64,000 bases of DNA from NCBI GenBank assembly GCA_016194335.1, contig JACQBR010000021.1:1-64000 (forward strand), given 5' to 3'. The stretch's first letter is position 1; each line of letters begins with the position of its first letter. The position numbers and the translations under genes were made by a program. Positions 6,938 through 15,300 of this stretch are shown here, piece after piece. The notes beneath the pieces are model-generated. The model saw only the letters and a list, made by a program, of their open reading frames with translations. It was not told the origin of the DNA and ran no database searches. This DNA comes from Microcaldota archaeon (GTDB taxonomy: Archaea; Micrarchaeota; Micrarchaeia; Norongarragalinales; UBA97).

Positions 6938-7834
6938 TCAGATTGCCGGCCGCCTTGACGCGACGAAGTTCATGAAGAAAAGCTGGAAGAGGAGGAGGAA
7001 AATCAGGATGCCCACCAGCAGGACTTTGGGTATGACGAAGTTGACGAAACTCCCGACCACGATAAGCATCGTGATGCCGAGGCTTGGAAGGATGACGGCC
7101 GCCATCATGTATATCATCGTCCAGGGCGAGAGCTCTTGGCCGTAGTTGCGTATTTGCTGGACTTTCAGCCGCATCATCTCGTCAATCTGCGTCTCGAGCA
7201 CCTTGGCAACGTCGCTTCCTACTTTGAGCGAGTTTGAAATCTGCCACAGCAACTTGCGGAAGTGGAGGGAGGGGTTGGTCATCGTCGCCTCGGTAATCAC
7301 GTCGATTTCCGGCACGCCGCTGTTGATCTTCTTCACCATCTTTCGGAATTCCTGGCTCACGCCCCCGTATTCGTCGCTCACGCTCGCCATGGCGTTGAAG
7401 AGGGGGACGCCGGACTTCACTTCTATGAGAAGCTGCCGCGTTGCGGGAATGAGGAAGGCATCCATCGCCCTTGCGCGGCGCCTTGCCACGATGCCGGGGT
7501 AGATGAGGATGGTAGTGAAGGTCACGATGGCGACTATTGCCGTGAGTGCCGCGACCACAGTGGCCACGCTCTGCCGGAAGATGAGGCCGAGCGCCGCGAG
7601 GAGGATTCCGACGAACGCAGCGTTGGCCAATCCCGCGGCAATCGCCAGCGACGCGTAGCGCGGCGCGGCCGTCTCGATTTCCGCCTGCAAAAGCGTCTCG
7701 CGCAATGTCGGGAAGAGTGCGGACGCCACTCCCCCGAGGTTCTCCAGCTTGCCCGCGATGTTCGAAACCAGCTTCGGTGGCAGGAACGAAAAGGGGATTT
7801 TGGGAATGCTTTTGGGATTTTTTTCCTTTGCCAT
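6938..7834 (-). CDS. Type II secretion/Tad-like inner-membrane protein (TadB/GspF)
   Basis: This 298-residue GspF-domain protein has paired hydrophobic segments at about 60-110, a cytoplasmic helical domain (RRARAMDAFLIPATRQLLIE ... VGSDVAKVLETQIDEMMRLK) and two C-terminal segments. It is the second membrane platform subunit beside the TadC-like protein. Archaeal Tad-like systems usually have this pair where bacteria have one GspF. It sits directly downstream of the assembly ATPase. Confidence 0.85.
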   Translation of the reverse strand: MAKEKNPKSIPKIPFSFLPPKLVSNIAGKLENLGGVASALFPTLRETLLQAEIETAAPRYASLAIAAGLANAAFVGILLAALGLIFRQSVATVVAALTAIVAIVTFTTILIYPGIVARRRARAMDAFLIPATRQLLIEVKSGVPLFNAMASVSDEYGGVSQEFRKMVKKINSGVPEIDVITEATMTNPSLHFRKLLWQISNSLKVGSDVAKVLETQIDEMMRLKVQQIRNYGQELSPWTMIYMMAAVILPSLGITMLIVVGSFVNFVIPKVLLVGILIFLLLFQLFFMNFVASRRPAI

Positions 7835-7933
7835 CTCGTAATTCGCCCTTCAAACAAAAGAACTTATGGCGCGACGGGCCCCCGTCCGCGCCCCGGGAAT
7901 TTTCTCCGCATTTCCCGTTTTCATCCCATCCCT

Positions 7934-9433
7934 TCAGGAAAGCAGTTCGATGAGCTTGTTCTCCCTCGCGGCGGTCGCCACTTCCCCGCTGTTCCTGTAA
8001 TACCACGCCACGACCTTGCCCACCTCGTCCACCTTGGTGAGCTTGCTTTTGAGCAGCGAGTCGATTATCATCTCCTTCTCGCGCAGGTCATCCTGGATTT
8101 CCTTCACGGTAAGCCCGGTGTGGCGGATGAGTTCCTCGGCAAGGCGGGCGTACTGGCCAGTCATCACGAGCACGTCCGAGCGGGGGTCCCACTTGTACAC
8201 GAGGTTCATGCTCACGCCGTCCTTGGTGGGGACGACCTCGGCGATTTCAAAAGTGCGCCTCACGCCGATGCGCCTCTGGCGGTACTGCACCACCACAAGC
8301 TGGAGTGCCTCGAGCTGGTTTTCTGGAAGGCCGATGGGCGGGGTGATGAGGCGGTTGCGCACCTGCGCGGCGTCATCGGCGTGGATGGTGGAGTAGACGC
8401 TGTGGCCCGTGTGCATCGCCTCGAAAAGCACTTCCGCCTCGCGCTGGCGGCGGATTTCGCCCACCACTATCCTGTCGGGGCGCATGCGCAGCGAGTTCAC
8501 CACGAGGTCGAGCATCTCAATCCCCCCCTTACCCTCGGGGTTGGGCTGCCGGGTGACCATGGGCGTCCAGTGCAGGAAGTCGGGAAGCTGGATTTCGCGC
8601 GTGTCTTCAATGGAGATTAGGCGCTGGTTTGGCGGGGTGAAGACGAGGACGGCGTTGAGGAAACTGGTTTTTCCGCTCGCAGTCCCACCGCCAACCAGCA
8701 TGCTCATTTCGTACTGCAGCGCCAGCCAGAAGAGTGCGGCGGCGTCGCGGTTGAGGGTGCCGTTGGCAATCATGCTCACTATCGTCCAGGGGTCCTTGGC
8801 GAATTTCCTGATGGTGATGCCGTTGCCCTTCGTGGAGATGGGGTAGAGCGTGGCGTTCACGCGGTTTCCCCCCGGGAGGTGCGCGTCCATCAGCGGTTCG
8901 AGTGAGGTAATCTGCCTTCCCACGCGCCTGCCGATGATGCTGGCGAAGTTGTGCACCTGCTCCTCGCTTGGGATGCGGATGTTGGTCTTGAGCCATCCGA
9001 ACTTGCGGTGGTAGACCCACACGGGCTCGGCTGCCGAGTTTATGACCACTTCCTCAAGCTGCTCGTCGGCAAGCAGCAGTTCAATCTCCCCAAGCCCGAG
9101 CATTTCCTGCGCCAGCCTTCCCACGAGGATGTTCTCCTCATCGCCGCTGATCCCGCTCAGCTCGTTCCTGATGATCTCGTGCGCCTTCCCTATGATGCGG
9201 CCCTTGACCCTCTCTGACTCGCGCGGGTCGAGAATCTCGCTTATCTTGAGGTTCGTGCCATCTATGATTTTTTCCTTGAGGTAGGAAAGCGCCACGCTGG
9301 TCGCGGCCTTTATCTTGGTGTGCATCAGCTCGTAGACGCCCACGTACTCGCCGTCCTTCTCCAGGATGGCTATCTCGGCCGGCACGCCCTCGCTTTCAAC
9401 CCTGTAGCTCGTGAGAATCTTCATCCAATCCAC
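7934..9433 (-). CDS. Type II/IV secretion system ATPase (TadA/FlaI-like)
   Basis: This 499-residue VirB11/PilT-superfamily ATPase has Walker A GGGTASGKTSFLNA near residue 245, an Asp box around DTREIQLPD, Walker B DRIVVGEIR near 320, and a His box at HTGHSVYSTIHADD. It powers pilin assembly or export as a cytoplasmic hexamer docked on the GspF proteins. It lies between the wHTH/coiled-coil protein and the two GspF proteins, a common archaeal pilus operon order. Confidence 0.93.
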   Translation of the reverse strand: MDWMKILTSYRVESEGVPAEIAILEKDGEYVGVYELMHTKIKAATSVALSYLKEKIIDGTNLKISEILDPRESERVKGRIIGKAHEIIRNELSGISGDEENILVGRLAQEMLGLGEIELLLADEQLEEVVINSAAEPVWVYHRKFGWLKTNIRIPSEEQVHNFASIIGRRVGRQITSLEPLMDAHLPGGNRVNATLYPISTKGNGITIRKFAKDPWTIVSMIANGTLNRDAAALFWLALQYEMSMLVGGGTASGKTSFLNAVLVFTPPNQRLISIEDTREIQLPDFLHWTPMVTRQPNPEGKGGIEMLDLVVNSLRMRPDRIVVGEIRRQREAEVLFEAMHTGHSVYSTIHADDAAQVRNRLITPPIGLPENQLEALQLVVVQYRQRRIGVRRTFEIAEVVPTKDGVSMNLVYKWDPRSDVLVMTGQYARLAEELIRHTGLTVKEIQDDLREKEMIIDSLLKSKLTKVDEVGKVVAWYYRNSGEVATAARENKLIELLS

Positions 9434-9531
9434 ACCGCTCTGCCAATCATACGAATCTGGTTTTTTCCGTCGTTATTGCCGTTTTGGCGAATTCTCTTTT
9501 TTTCATTAATTTTTCTCCTCTTGCTAAAACC

Positions 9532-10365
9532 TCATTTCCGCCTTATTCTCGGAAGCGCTGCCGGCGATTGCCTTGTTTTGTCCGCCTCGCCGGGCTGTTG
9601 TGTTGCTTGTGTTTGGCGGGGGAGCGCCGAGGGCATTGCCGGAGGTGCGGGAGAGGGCGCAGAGAAGAGCTTGGGCAGTTCCAGCCTTGGAAGGGAAAGG
9701 GCTGGCTCGAGCTTGGCCGCGTTGGCCGGCTGTGCCGCGGGTTGCCGGGCCGGGGAGAACGAAACGGGGCGCACGGGCTTGGAAGCTTGGGAAAACCTCT
9801 TTTCAAGCCCCTCAATCTTCTGCTTGAACGCATAGAGCCTGTCGTAAAAGCGCGTTTCATTCTGGTGGATGCGGTCAAGCTCGAGGGAAAACGCCTTGAG
9901 CTGCTCGGTTGCCGAGGATACGGCGCGCTTTACTTCCGCCAGCTCGCTTGGCGAATATTCCTCTGCGGTTTCGAGCTGCTCAAGAAGTTTTTCGGCATCA
10001 GCCACGCGCCTCTGCATGTCTTTTTCAAAAAAGCGTATGATGCCTTCGGAAGCGGCGACCTCCATTCCCATTGCATTGGCCCGCTCGACAGTCTTGGCCG
10101 CCTTGAGGGCGTCCTTGGCTCCCTGTTCCTTCATCTCCTCGTCCTTGGCCGCCTGCGACTTGTCAGTAAGGACGACTCCCGTGAGGGCGTATTTCACTTC
10201 AATAAGCCCGCTCTCTTCCAGAAGCAGCGCGAGCTTTTCCACCTGCTGGGGCGTAATGCCGAGGGCGGAAGCCGCTTCCTTGGCGCCGACCTTGCGGTTG
10301 ATGCGGACGTAGTCCTCCAGGCGGTCGACCACGGTCTCGATGTCTTCCTTGATTACGATGGGCAT
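9532..10365 (-). CDS. Winged-helix/coiled-coil protein of the pilus operon
   Basis: This 277-residue protein starts with a winged-helix-like region (residues ~10-70: VGAKEAASALGITPQQVEKL). A long coiled-coil follows (about 85-200), then a Pro/Ala-rich disordered tail. I do not recognise a named family. It is the first gene of the minus-strand pilus operon and divergent from the pilin genes, so it could regulate or scaffold the system. Confidence 0.75.
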   Translation of the reverse strand: MPIVIKEDIETVVDRLEDYVRINRKVGAKEAASALGITPQQVEKLALLLEESGLIEVKYALTGVVLTDKSQAAKDEEMKEQGAKDALKAAKTVERANAMGMEVAASEGIIRFFEKDMQRRVADAEKLLEQLETAEEYSPSELAEVKRAVSSATEQLKAFSLELDRIHQNETRFYDRLYAFKQKIEGLEKRFSQASKPVRPVSFSPARQPAAQPANAAKLEPALSLPRLELPKLFSAPSPAPPAMPSALPRQTQATQQPGEADKTRQSPAALPRIRRK

Positions 10366-10550
10366 TCTTCGCTCAGACGCTCCGGTTCCACTGCCAGCCT
10401 AACTCGCTTCGGCGGGCGGGCACTGCACGTCCCACTTCCACCCAAAGCCGATATGAGAACTCAAGGGGGGCTATTAATCCTATTTGTGTTCGCGGCGCTT
10501 TCCCAAAAAAGCAGGGAACAATCCGGGACTACACGCTCGTCTCGTTCTTG

Positions 10551-10562
10551 CAAACGCTTTTA
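10551..10562 (+). promoter_or_regulatory. TATA-like promoter for pilin genes
   Basis: AACGCTTTTAAATGATG contains a CTTTTAAAT TATA-like box about 55 bp upstream of the first pilin-like ORF. The rest of the 10366-10612 gap shows no gene or clear structure. Confidence 0.45.
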
Positions 10563-10612
10563 AATGATGATGGAGTAATTGCTGTTAAGTTTGTTGGGAG
10601 CGTGAAAACCAA

Positions 10613-11046
10613 TTGGCACCGGCATCTGGAAAAACCGTTTTTAACAACCACTCATCGAGCCGGGGGCAGTCCGCCCTGGAGTACTTGGTCACTTACGGCT
10701 GGGCCATTTTGGCAATCGTGATTATCGGTGCCGTGTTGTGGTATTTCGGCATTTTCAACCCGCAAACCTTCGTCGGCTCGAAAAGGTGCGTCGGGTTCGC
10801 GTCGTTTTCCTTTCCGTAGGCATGTTCATGGGCAACGGCACTTGGGCGCCCTGCGCCGGGAGTTATGTCGATCCCACGATGAATGTCACGTGCACGCTGG
10901 CCAGCTTTGCCCAGGGTTCTGGAGTCGTGGGCCCGTACGTTTCAGGCTCCCAGTTCGATCCCGTTACCGTCAAACTCAATTTCACCGACGCGCGCAGCGG
11001 CATTTCGCACACGGATGTCGGGAACGTCCAGGGGAAGATAGAGTAG
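10613..11046 (+). pseudogene. Class III signal-peptide pilin, broken copy
   Basis: The N-terminus carries the archaeal class III signal, RGQSALEYLVTYGWAILA, then AIVIIGAVLWYFGIFNP. The frame stops at 10819. The C-terminal half continues in another frame (GTWAPCAGSYVDPTMNVTC ... VGNVQGKIE) to 11046. Compared with the intact copy downstream, about 80-90 bp of the middle is missing and the frame is lost. The N-terminal region from the signal peptide to about 10800 is nearly base-identical to the downstream copy, while the C-terminal halves differ, as in gene conversion. It may be a silent donor cassette or a simple pseudogene. The start is uncertain (TTG at 10613). Confidence 0.75.
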
Positions 11047-11092
11047 TGCGCACACTTTGGTTTTCTTAAAAACAAAAAGCGAGGTTGATTTC

Positions 11093-11602
11093 GTGAAGAC
11101 ATCTGTTGGTTCGGCAATGCGTCTGCGCGGCCAGTCGGCCTTGGAGTATCTGGTCACTTACGGCTGGGCCATTTTGGCAATCGTGATTATCGGTGCCGTG
11201 TTGTGGTATTTCGGCATTTTCAACCCGCAAACCTTCGTCGGCTCGAAAAGGTGCGTCGGGTTCGCGTCGTTCACCTGCCAGGACTTTCAGGTGTCCAGCG
11301 CCACGGGCCAGCTCAGCATCGTTTTCAACAACCGCGTGGGAGGAAGGGTGACCGGCGTGGGGATGTACAACGGTTCGGCCCGCACTGGCCTTGGCAGCTG
11401 GTATGCCTGCAACCCGGCGTCCGTGGACGCAAACGGCAACACGACCTGCACGGTTTCAGGATTCATGAACGGGGCTAACGTCGCTCCGCCTTACCTGCCG
11501 GGCAACGTGTACGACCCCGTGACGGTGGCGCTGAACTACTCCGACCCCCGCAGCGGGATTTCGCACAACGACGCGGGAACAATCCAGGGCAAGTTCGAGT
11601 AA
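11093..11602 (+). CDS. Class III signal-peptide pilin
   Basis: The intact copy begins MRLRGQSALEYLVTYGWAIL or a few codons earlier. The ORF extends to 11057; GTG at 11093 or ATG at 11117 is more likely. The signal is cut by a prepilin peptidase after RG, leaving a hydrophobic helix (AIVIIGAVLWYFGIF) for filament packing. The C-terminal domain of about 130 residues is beta-rich with paired Cys (KRCVGFASFTCQDF, YACNPASVDANGNTTC). It probably forms the filament made by the pilus operon upstream. Confidence 0.88.
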   Translation: MKTSVGSAMRLRGQSALEYLVTYGWAILAIVIIGAVLWYFGIFNPQTFVGSKRCVGFASFTCQDFQVSSATGQLSIVFNNRVGGRVTGVGMYNGSARTGLGSWYACNPASVDANGNTTCTVSGFMNGANVAPPYLPGNVYDPVTVALNYSDPRSGISHNDAGTIQGKFE

Positions 11603-11616
11603 GGCCGTCCCTGGGC

Positions 11617-11657
11617 CCTTTTCTTTTTTTTATTTTTTCTTTTTCTTTCTTTTTTTC
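11617..11657 (+). terminator. T-rich terminator after pilin
   Basis: A run of T-rich tracts (TTTTCTTTTTTTTATTTTTTC and more) follows the pilin stop within 15 bp. Archaeal RNA polymerase terminates at such U-rich stretches without needing a hairpin. The remaining ~140 bp to lipA holds nothing recognisable. Confidence 0.6.
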
Positions 11658-11796
11658 GTGCCGACTAATTTTTTCCAGACTTCCCCCCATTCGGCTTGTT
11701 TTCTTATTTGCCACGCAGGATTTCCAGCTTCAGCCAGCCGTTCTTCAAAAGCCAAGGCTGGCCATTACAATCATCCCTGTCGCCCGCTTGCCGCAA

Positions 11797-12693
11797 TTAT
11801 TTTCCAAGCAGGCTCTTGGCGAAAAACTCGCCCGAGCGGTAGGAGCTGCGCACGAACGGCCCGGCGGCGACATACCTGAAGCCCTCCTTGAGCGCGAGTT
11901 GGCGCAAGTATTCGAACTTCCCGGGCGGGACGTATTCCGCAACGGGAAGGTGCCTTGACGAGGGCCGGAGGTACTGCCCCAGGGTGAGAAAGTCGCAGCC
12001 AGCAGAGCGCAGGTCCTCGAATGCGACTGCCAGCTGGGCTTCGGTCTCCCCGAGCCCCAGCATGATTGACGATTTTGTGAATATCGCGGGGTCAAGCTCC
12101 TTCACGGCGGCCAGGACCGAAAGCGACTGGCCGTAATTCGCCCTCGGGTCGCGCACGCCCCCCTGCAATTCCCTCACGGTCTCGATGTTGTGCGCAATCA
12201 CGGCAGGCTTCGCTTCTGCGATTTTCGCTATCAGGTCCTTCCTCCCCCTAAAATCTGGAATGAGCACCTCGGCCAGCACGCCGGGCGCCTGCGAGCGCAG
12301 TTCGAGGATGCATTGGGCAAAGTGCCCCGCCCCCTGGTCGGGAAGGTCGTCGCGGTCAACCGAGGTGATCACGACGTAATCGAGGCCCCACTTTCTGACC
12401 GCAAGCGCCAGCTTTGCGGGCTCTTCGGAATCAAGCGCGTCCCCCCTGATGCCGTGGGGCACTGCGCAGAAGCGGCAGCCCCGGGTGCAGGTGTTGCCCA
12501 ACACCAGAAACGTTGCCGTGCCCCCGCTCCAGCATTCCGAAATGTTGGGGCAGTGGGCGCTTTGGCACACGGTGTGAAGCCCGAGGGACTTCACAGTGGC
12601 CTTCACATCGGCAAACCCCTGAGTGGGAGGCTTGATTCGCAGCCATTCGGGCTTGGGCAATTCGGCCCGCTCGACTTGCAGCTGGATTGGCAT
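11797..12693 (-). CDS. lipA: Lipoyl synthase
   Basis: This 298-residue radical-SAM enzyme inserts two sulfurs into protein-bound octanoate. The auxiliary cluster is Cys43, Cys48 and Cys54 (HTVCQSAHCPNISECW). The radical-SAM cluster is CTRGCRFC at 69-76. A conserved Arg-Ser-Ser-Tyr stretch (FVRSSYRSGEFF) near the C-terminus matches the family. No lipoyl-dependent complex or LipB is nearby. A TTTAAAT box at about 12714-12722 could be its minus-strand promoter. Confidence 0.96.
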   Translation of the reverse strand: MPIQLQVERAELPKPEWLRIKPPTQGFADVKATVKSLGLHTVCQSAHCPNISECWSGGTATFLVLGNTCTRGCRFCAVPHGIRGDALDSEEPAKLALAVRKWGLDYVVITSVDRDDLPDQGAGHFAQCILELRSQAPGVLAEVLIPDFRGRKDLIAKIAEAKPAVIAHNIETVRELQGGVRDPRANYGQSLSVLAAVKELDPAIFTKSSIMLGLGETEAQLAVAFEDLRSAGCDFLTLGQYLRPSSRHLPVAEYVPPGKFEYLRQLALKEGFRYVAAGPFVRSSYRSGEFFAKSLLGK

Positions 12694-12817
12694 GAGGAAA
12701 GGATGGGCTTGAATTGATTTAAACCCCCATCCGCGGGTGGCGCGATTCTCGGCAATGGACGAATCCGCCGCTTTTCGGGTGGTTGATTAATTAAAGGAGA
12801 AATGCAAAGAACGGCCT

Positions 12818-14038
12818 ATGGACATTTACGAACAGTCGGCGAGAATGCATCTTGAAAAGAAGGGAAAGCTGGAAGTGAGGCCAAAAGTCCCCCTCGCAAC
12901 CAGGCAGGACCTCAGCCTTGCCTACACCCCCGGGGTGGCCGAGCCGTCGCGAAGGATTGCGGAGGACAAGCCGCTTGTTTTCGACTACACTATCAAGGGG
13001 AATTGCGTTGCGGTGGTTTCGGACGGTTCGGCAGTGCTGGGGCTGGGCAACATCGGGGCCGACGCGGCCATTCCCGTGATGGAAGGCAAGGCGGCGCTCT
13101 TCAAGGAATTTGCGGGAATCGACGCGTTTCCCATCTGCATAAGGTCGCAGGACGCGGAGGAAATAATTTCTGTTGTGAAAAACATCGAGCCCGTCTTCGG
13201 CGGGATCAACCTCGAGGACATTGCCGCCCCCCGGTGCTTTGAGGTGGAGGCGGCATTGCAGGACATAGGAATCCCCGTTATGCACGACGACCAGCACGGC
13301 ACGGCAATCGTGGTGCTTGCCGCGGTGATGAATGCCGCGAAGGTGGTGGGCAAGCGGATGGACAAACTGAGCGTGGTGATAAGCGGCTCGGGAGCGGCAG
13401 GAACTGCCGTTTCAAAAATGCTCCTCTGCAACGGGATGCGCCCCAACGTTTGCACGCCGGTTCGGGACGTGCGCGTGGCCGACACTGGGGGAATACTCCA
13501 TTCGGGGAGGGAAGGGCTCAACCCCGCAAAGGAAGCGCTTGCGCAAATCACCAACAGGCACGGGAAGGAAGGGACGCTTGCCGACGCGATGAGGGGGGCG
13601 GACGTCTTCATAGGCCTCAGCGCGGCAAACATCGTTTCCAAGGAGATGGTGGCAAGCATGGCGCCCGGCGCTATGGTATTTGCCATGGCCAACCCCACTC
13701 CCGAAATTTCCTACGAAGACGCCAAGGCCGCAGGAGCGGCCGTCGTGGGGACGGGAAGGAGCGACTTTCCAAACCAGATTAACAACGTGCTTGCGTTTCC
13801 CGGCGTCTTCCGGGGGGCGCTCGACGCGAAGGCCACGAGGATAACGGACGGGATGAAACTCGCCGCTGCCTACGCCCTCGCCGGCTGCGTCACGCCCACC
13901 GCCGAGGCGGTGCTTCCCAGCCCGCTTGACCGGAGCGTGGTGCCCAAAGTTGCCGATGCCGTGCGGCTCAAGGCGATTGGGGAGGGAGTGGTGCGGAAGC
14001 AGTGGAAAGGGCGGATTAATAATTTCATTCGCCGCTAA
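12818..14038 (+). CDS. NAD(P)-dependent malic enzyme
   Basis: This 406-residue enzyme decarboxylates malate to pyruvate. LAYTPGVAEPSRRIAEDKPL and the metal/substrate motif VMHDDQHGTAIV are signature features. The Rossmann motif is VVISGSGAAGTAVSKML. The length matches short bacterial and archaeal malic enzymes without the phosphotransacetylase domain. The AT-rich TTAATTAAAGGAG upstream holds the promoter and ribosome binding site. It lies upstream of trxB in the same direction. Confidence 0.95.
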   Translation: MDIYEQSARMHLEKKGKLEVRPKVPLATRQDLSLAYTPGVAEPSRRIAEDKPLVFDYTIKGNCVAVVSDGSAVLGLGNIGADAAIPVMEGKAALFKEFAGIDAFPICIRSQDAEEIISVVKNIEPVFGGINLEDIAAPRCFEVEAALQDIGIPVMHDDQHGTAIVVLAAVMNAAKVVGKRMDKLSVVISGSGAAGTAVSKMLLCNGMRPNVCTPVRDVRVADTGGILHSGREGLNPAKEALAQITNRHGKEGTLADAMRGADVFIGLSAANIVSKEMVASMAPGAMVFAMANPTPEISYEDAKAAGAAVVGTGRSDFPNQINNVLAFPGVFRGALDAKATRITDGMKLAAAYALAGCVTPTAEAVLPSPLDRSVVPKVADAVRLKAIGEGVVRKQWKGRINNFIRR

Positions 14039-14079
14039 CATTATTCCCATAGCTTTAGGCGAATTGTTGGTTTTCCCAA

Positions 14080-15051
14080 ATGGCTAAAGAAGACATTTAC
14101 GACTTTCTCATAATCGGCGCGGGCTGCACGGGCTACGCCGCCGCAATGTACGCCGGCAGGTTCAACCTCCGCACCCTGGTGGTGGGCGAGACTGGAGGCG
14201 GGACGATCATCCTCACCGACACCGTCGAGAACTACCCGGGTTTTAGGAAGCTCACGGGCCTGGAGTTGGTCGAGAAGCTCGAGGAGCACGCAAAGGATTA
14301 TCCCAGCGTCTCTTTCGAAAGCGACAAGGTGGTTGATGCACGGGAGAACGGCAGCATTTTTGAAGTGAAAACCCTCGGGGGGAGAATCTTCAAGTCAAAA
14401 ACCATCCTCATCGCAACCGGAACCGAATGGAGGAAGCTCGGCGTGCCGGGGGAGAATGAATATTCCTCAAAAGGCGTGCATTACTGCGCGCTTTGCGACG
14501 GGGCTCTTTACAAGGACAAGATTCTCGGCGTGGTCGGCGGGAGCGACTCTGCGGCAAAGGAAGCCCTGCTCCTGACGCAATGGGCGAAAAAAGTCTACAT
14601 CTTCTACCGCGGGGAGAAAATCCATCCCGAACCCGTGAACGCCACGCGCGTTTCCCAAAACCCAAAGATTGAAGTCGTCAACCTCACCAACGTGAAGGAA
14701 ATCAAGGGCGGGAAGTTCGTGAACAGGGTGATTCTCGACCGGCCGTACAACGGCTCGGAAGAATTTCCCCTCGACGGCCTTTTTGTCGAAATCGGCCACA
14801 ATCCCCTCTCGGAATTGGCAGTCAAGCTCGGCGTGAAGGTTGACGAGAGGAAGGAGATAATCATCGACCGCGAATCCCGGACGAACGTAAAGGGCGTTTA
14901 CGCCGCCGGGGACGTGGTGAACACGGCTTTCAAGCAGGCGATTACCGGCGTTGCCGAAGGCGTCCACGCGGCGTACGGCGCCTACCAATACGTGACCAAC
15001 GAGTCAGCGGCGGCTGCGGGCGGCGAAGATGGCGGGAAAAAGGGCACATAG
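14080..15051 (+). CDS. trxB: Thioredoxin reductase
   Basis: This 323-residue flavoprotein has a FAD motif IGAGCTGYAAAMYAGRF at residues ~12-28. The redox pair CALCDG lies at Cys136/Cys139, and a second nucleotide motif is GVVGGSDSAAKEALLL. The C-terminal GVYAAGDVVNTAFKQAIT is typical. It passes electrons from NAD(P)H to a thioredoxin; candidates here include the CVWC thioredoxin at 1.0-1.4 kb. The second motif GGSDSA lacks the usual HRRxxxRA-type NADPH contact (here FYRGEKIHPE), so cofactor choice is uncertain. Confidence 0.93.
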   Translation: MAKEDIYDFLIIGAGCTGYAAAMYAGRFNLRTLVVGETGGGTIILTDTVENYPGFRKLTGLELVEKLEEHAKDYPSVSFESDKVVDARENGSIFEVKTLGGRIFKSKTILIATGTEWRKLGVPGENEYSSKGVHYCALCDGALYKDKILGVVGGSDSAAKEALLLTQWAKKVYIFYRGEKIHPEPVNATRVSQNPKIEVVNLTNVKEIKGGKFVNRVILDRPYNGSEEFPLDGLFVEIGHNPLSELAVKLGVKVDERKEIIIDRESRTNVKGVYAAGDVVNTAFKQAITGVAEGVHAAYGAYQYVTNESAAAAGGEDGGKKGT

Positions 15052-15111
15052 CCGTTTTGCTGGACCTGCACCCCCTGCTTTTTGTTTGCCCGTTTTAACT
15101 TACAGCATGAT

Positions 15112-15206
15112 TACAGCAAAACAGGAAAGTCTTGCGAAAATGCAATTCCTGTTTTGCTACTAGCGGACTCGGCAAATCACCTGCACAACTTTCCGAGTCC
15201 GCTATA
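15112..15206 (+). repeat. 95-bp twin-hairpin element, copy 1
   Basis: TACAGC...GCTATA encloses two perfect hairpins. Stem one is AGCAAAACAGGAA with TTCCTGTTTTGCT (13 bp). Stem two is TAGCGGACTCGG with CCGAGTCCGCTA (12 bp). The boundaries and 95-bp length match copies at 16814, 41039 and (93 bp, inverted) 62307, but the stem bases differ while pairing is kept. It lies between convergent trxB and the Tat-type gene. It may be a non-autonomous mobile element or a structured transcript end. Confidence 0.8.
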
Positions 15207-15300
15207 ACTTGCAGTCATGCGCCCGAATGCCTGCAGGCTTGTGCCTCGCGGAATGCCAAAAGAAAAACCCTGCATTGGCCGTAAAACAAGCTGGAAGTGG

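Noticed and set aside
9484-10563. 359-aa plus-strand ORF
   Set aside because: Shadow of the minus-strand wHTH/coiled-coil gene, which has clear motifs and operon context.
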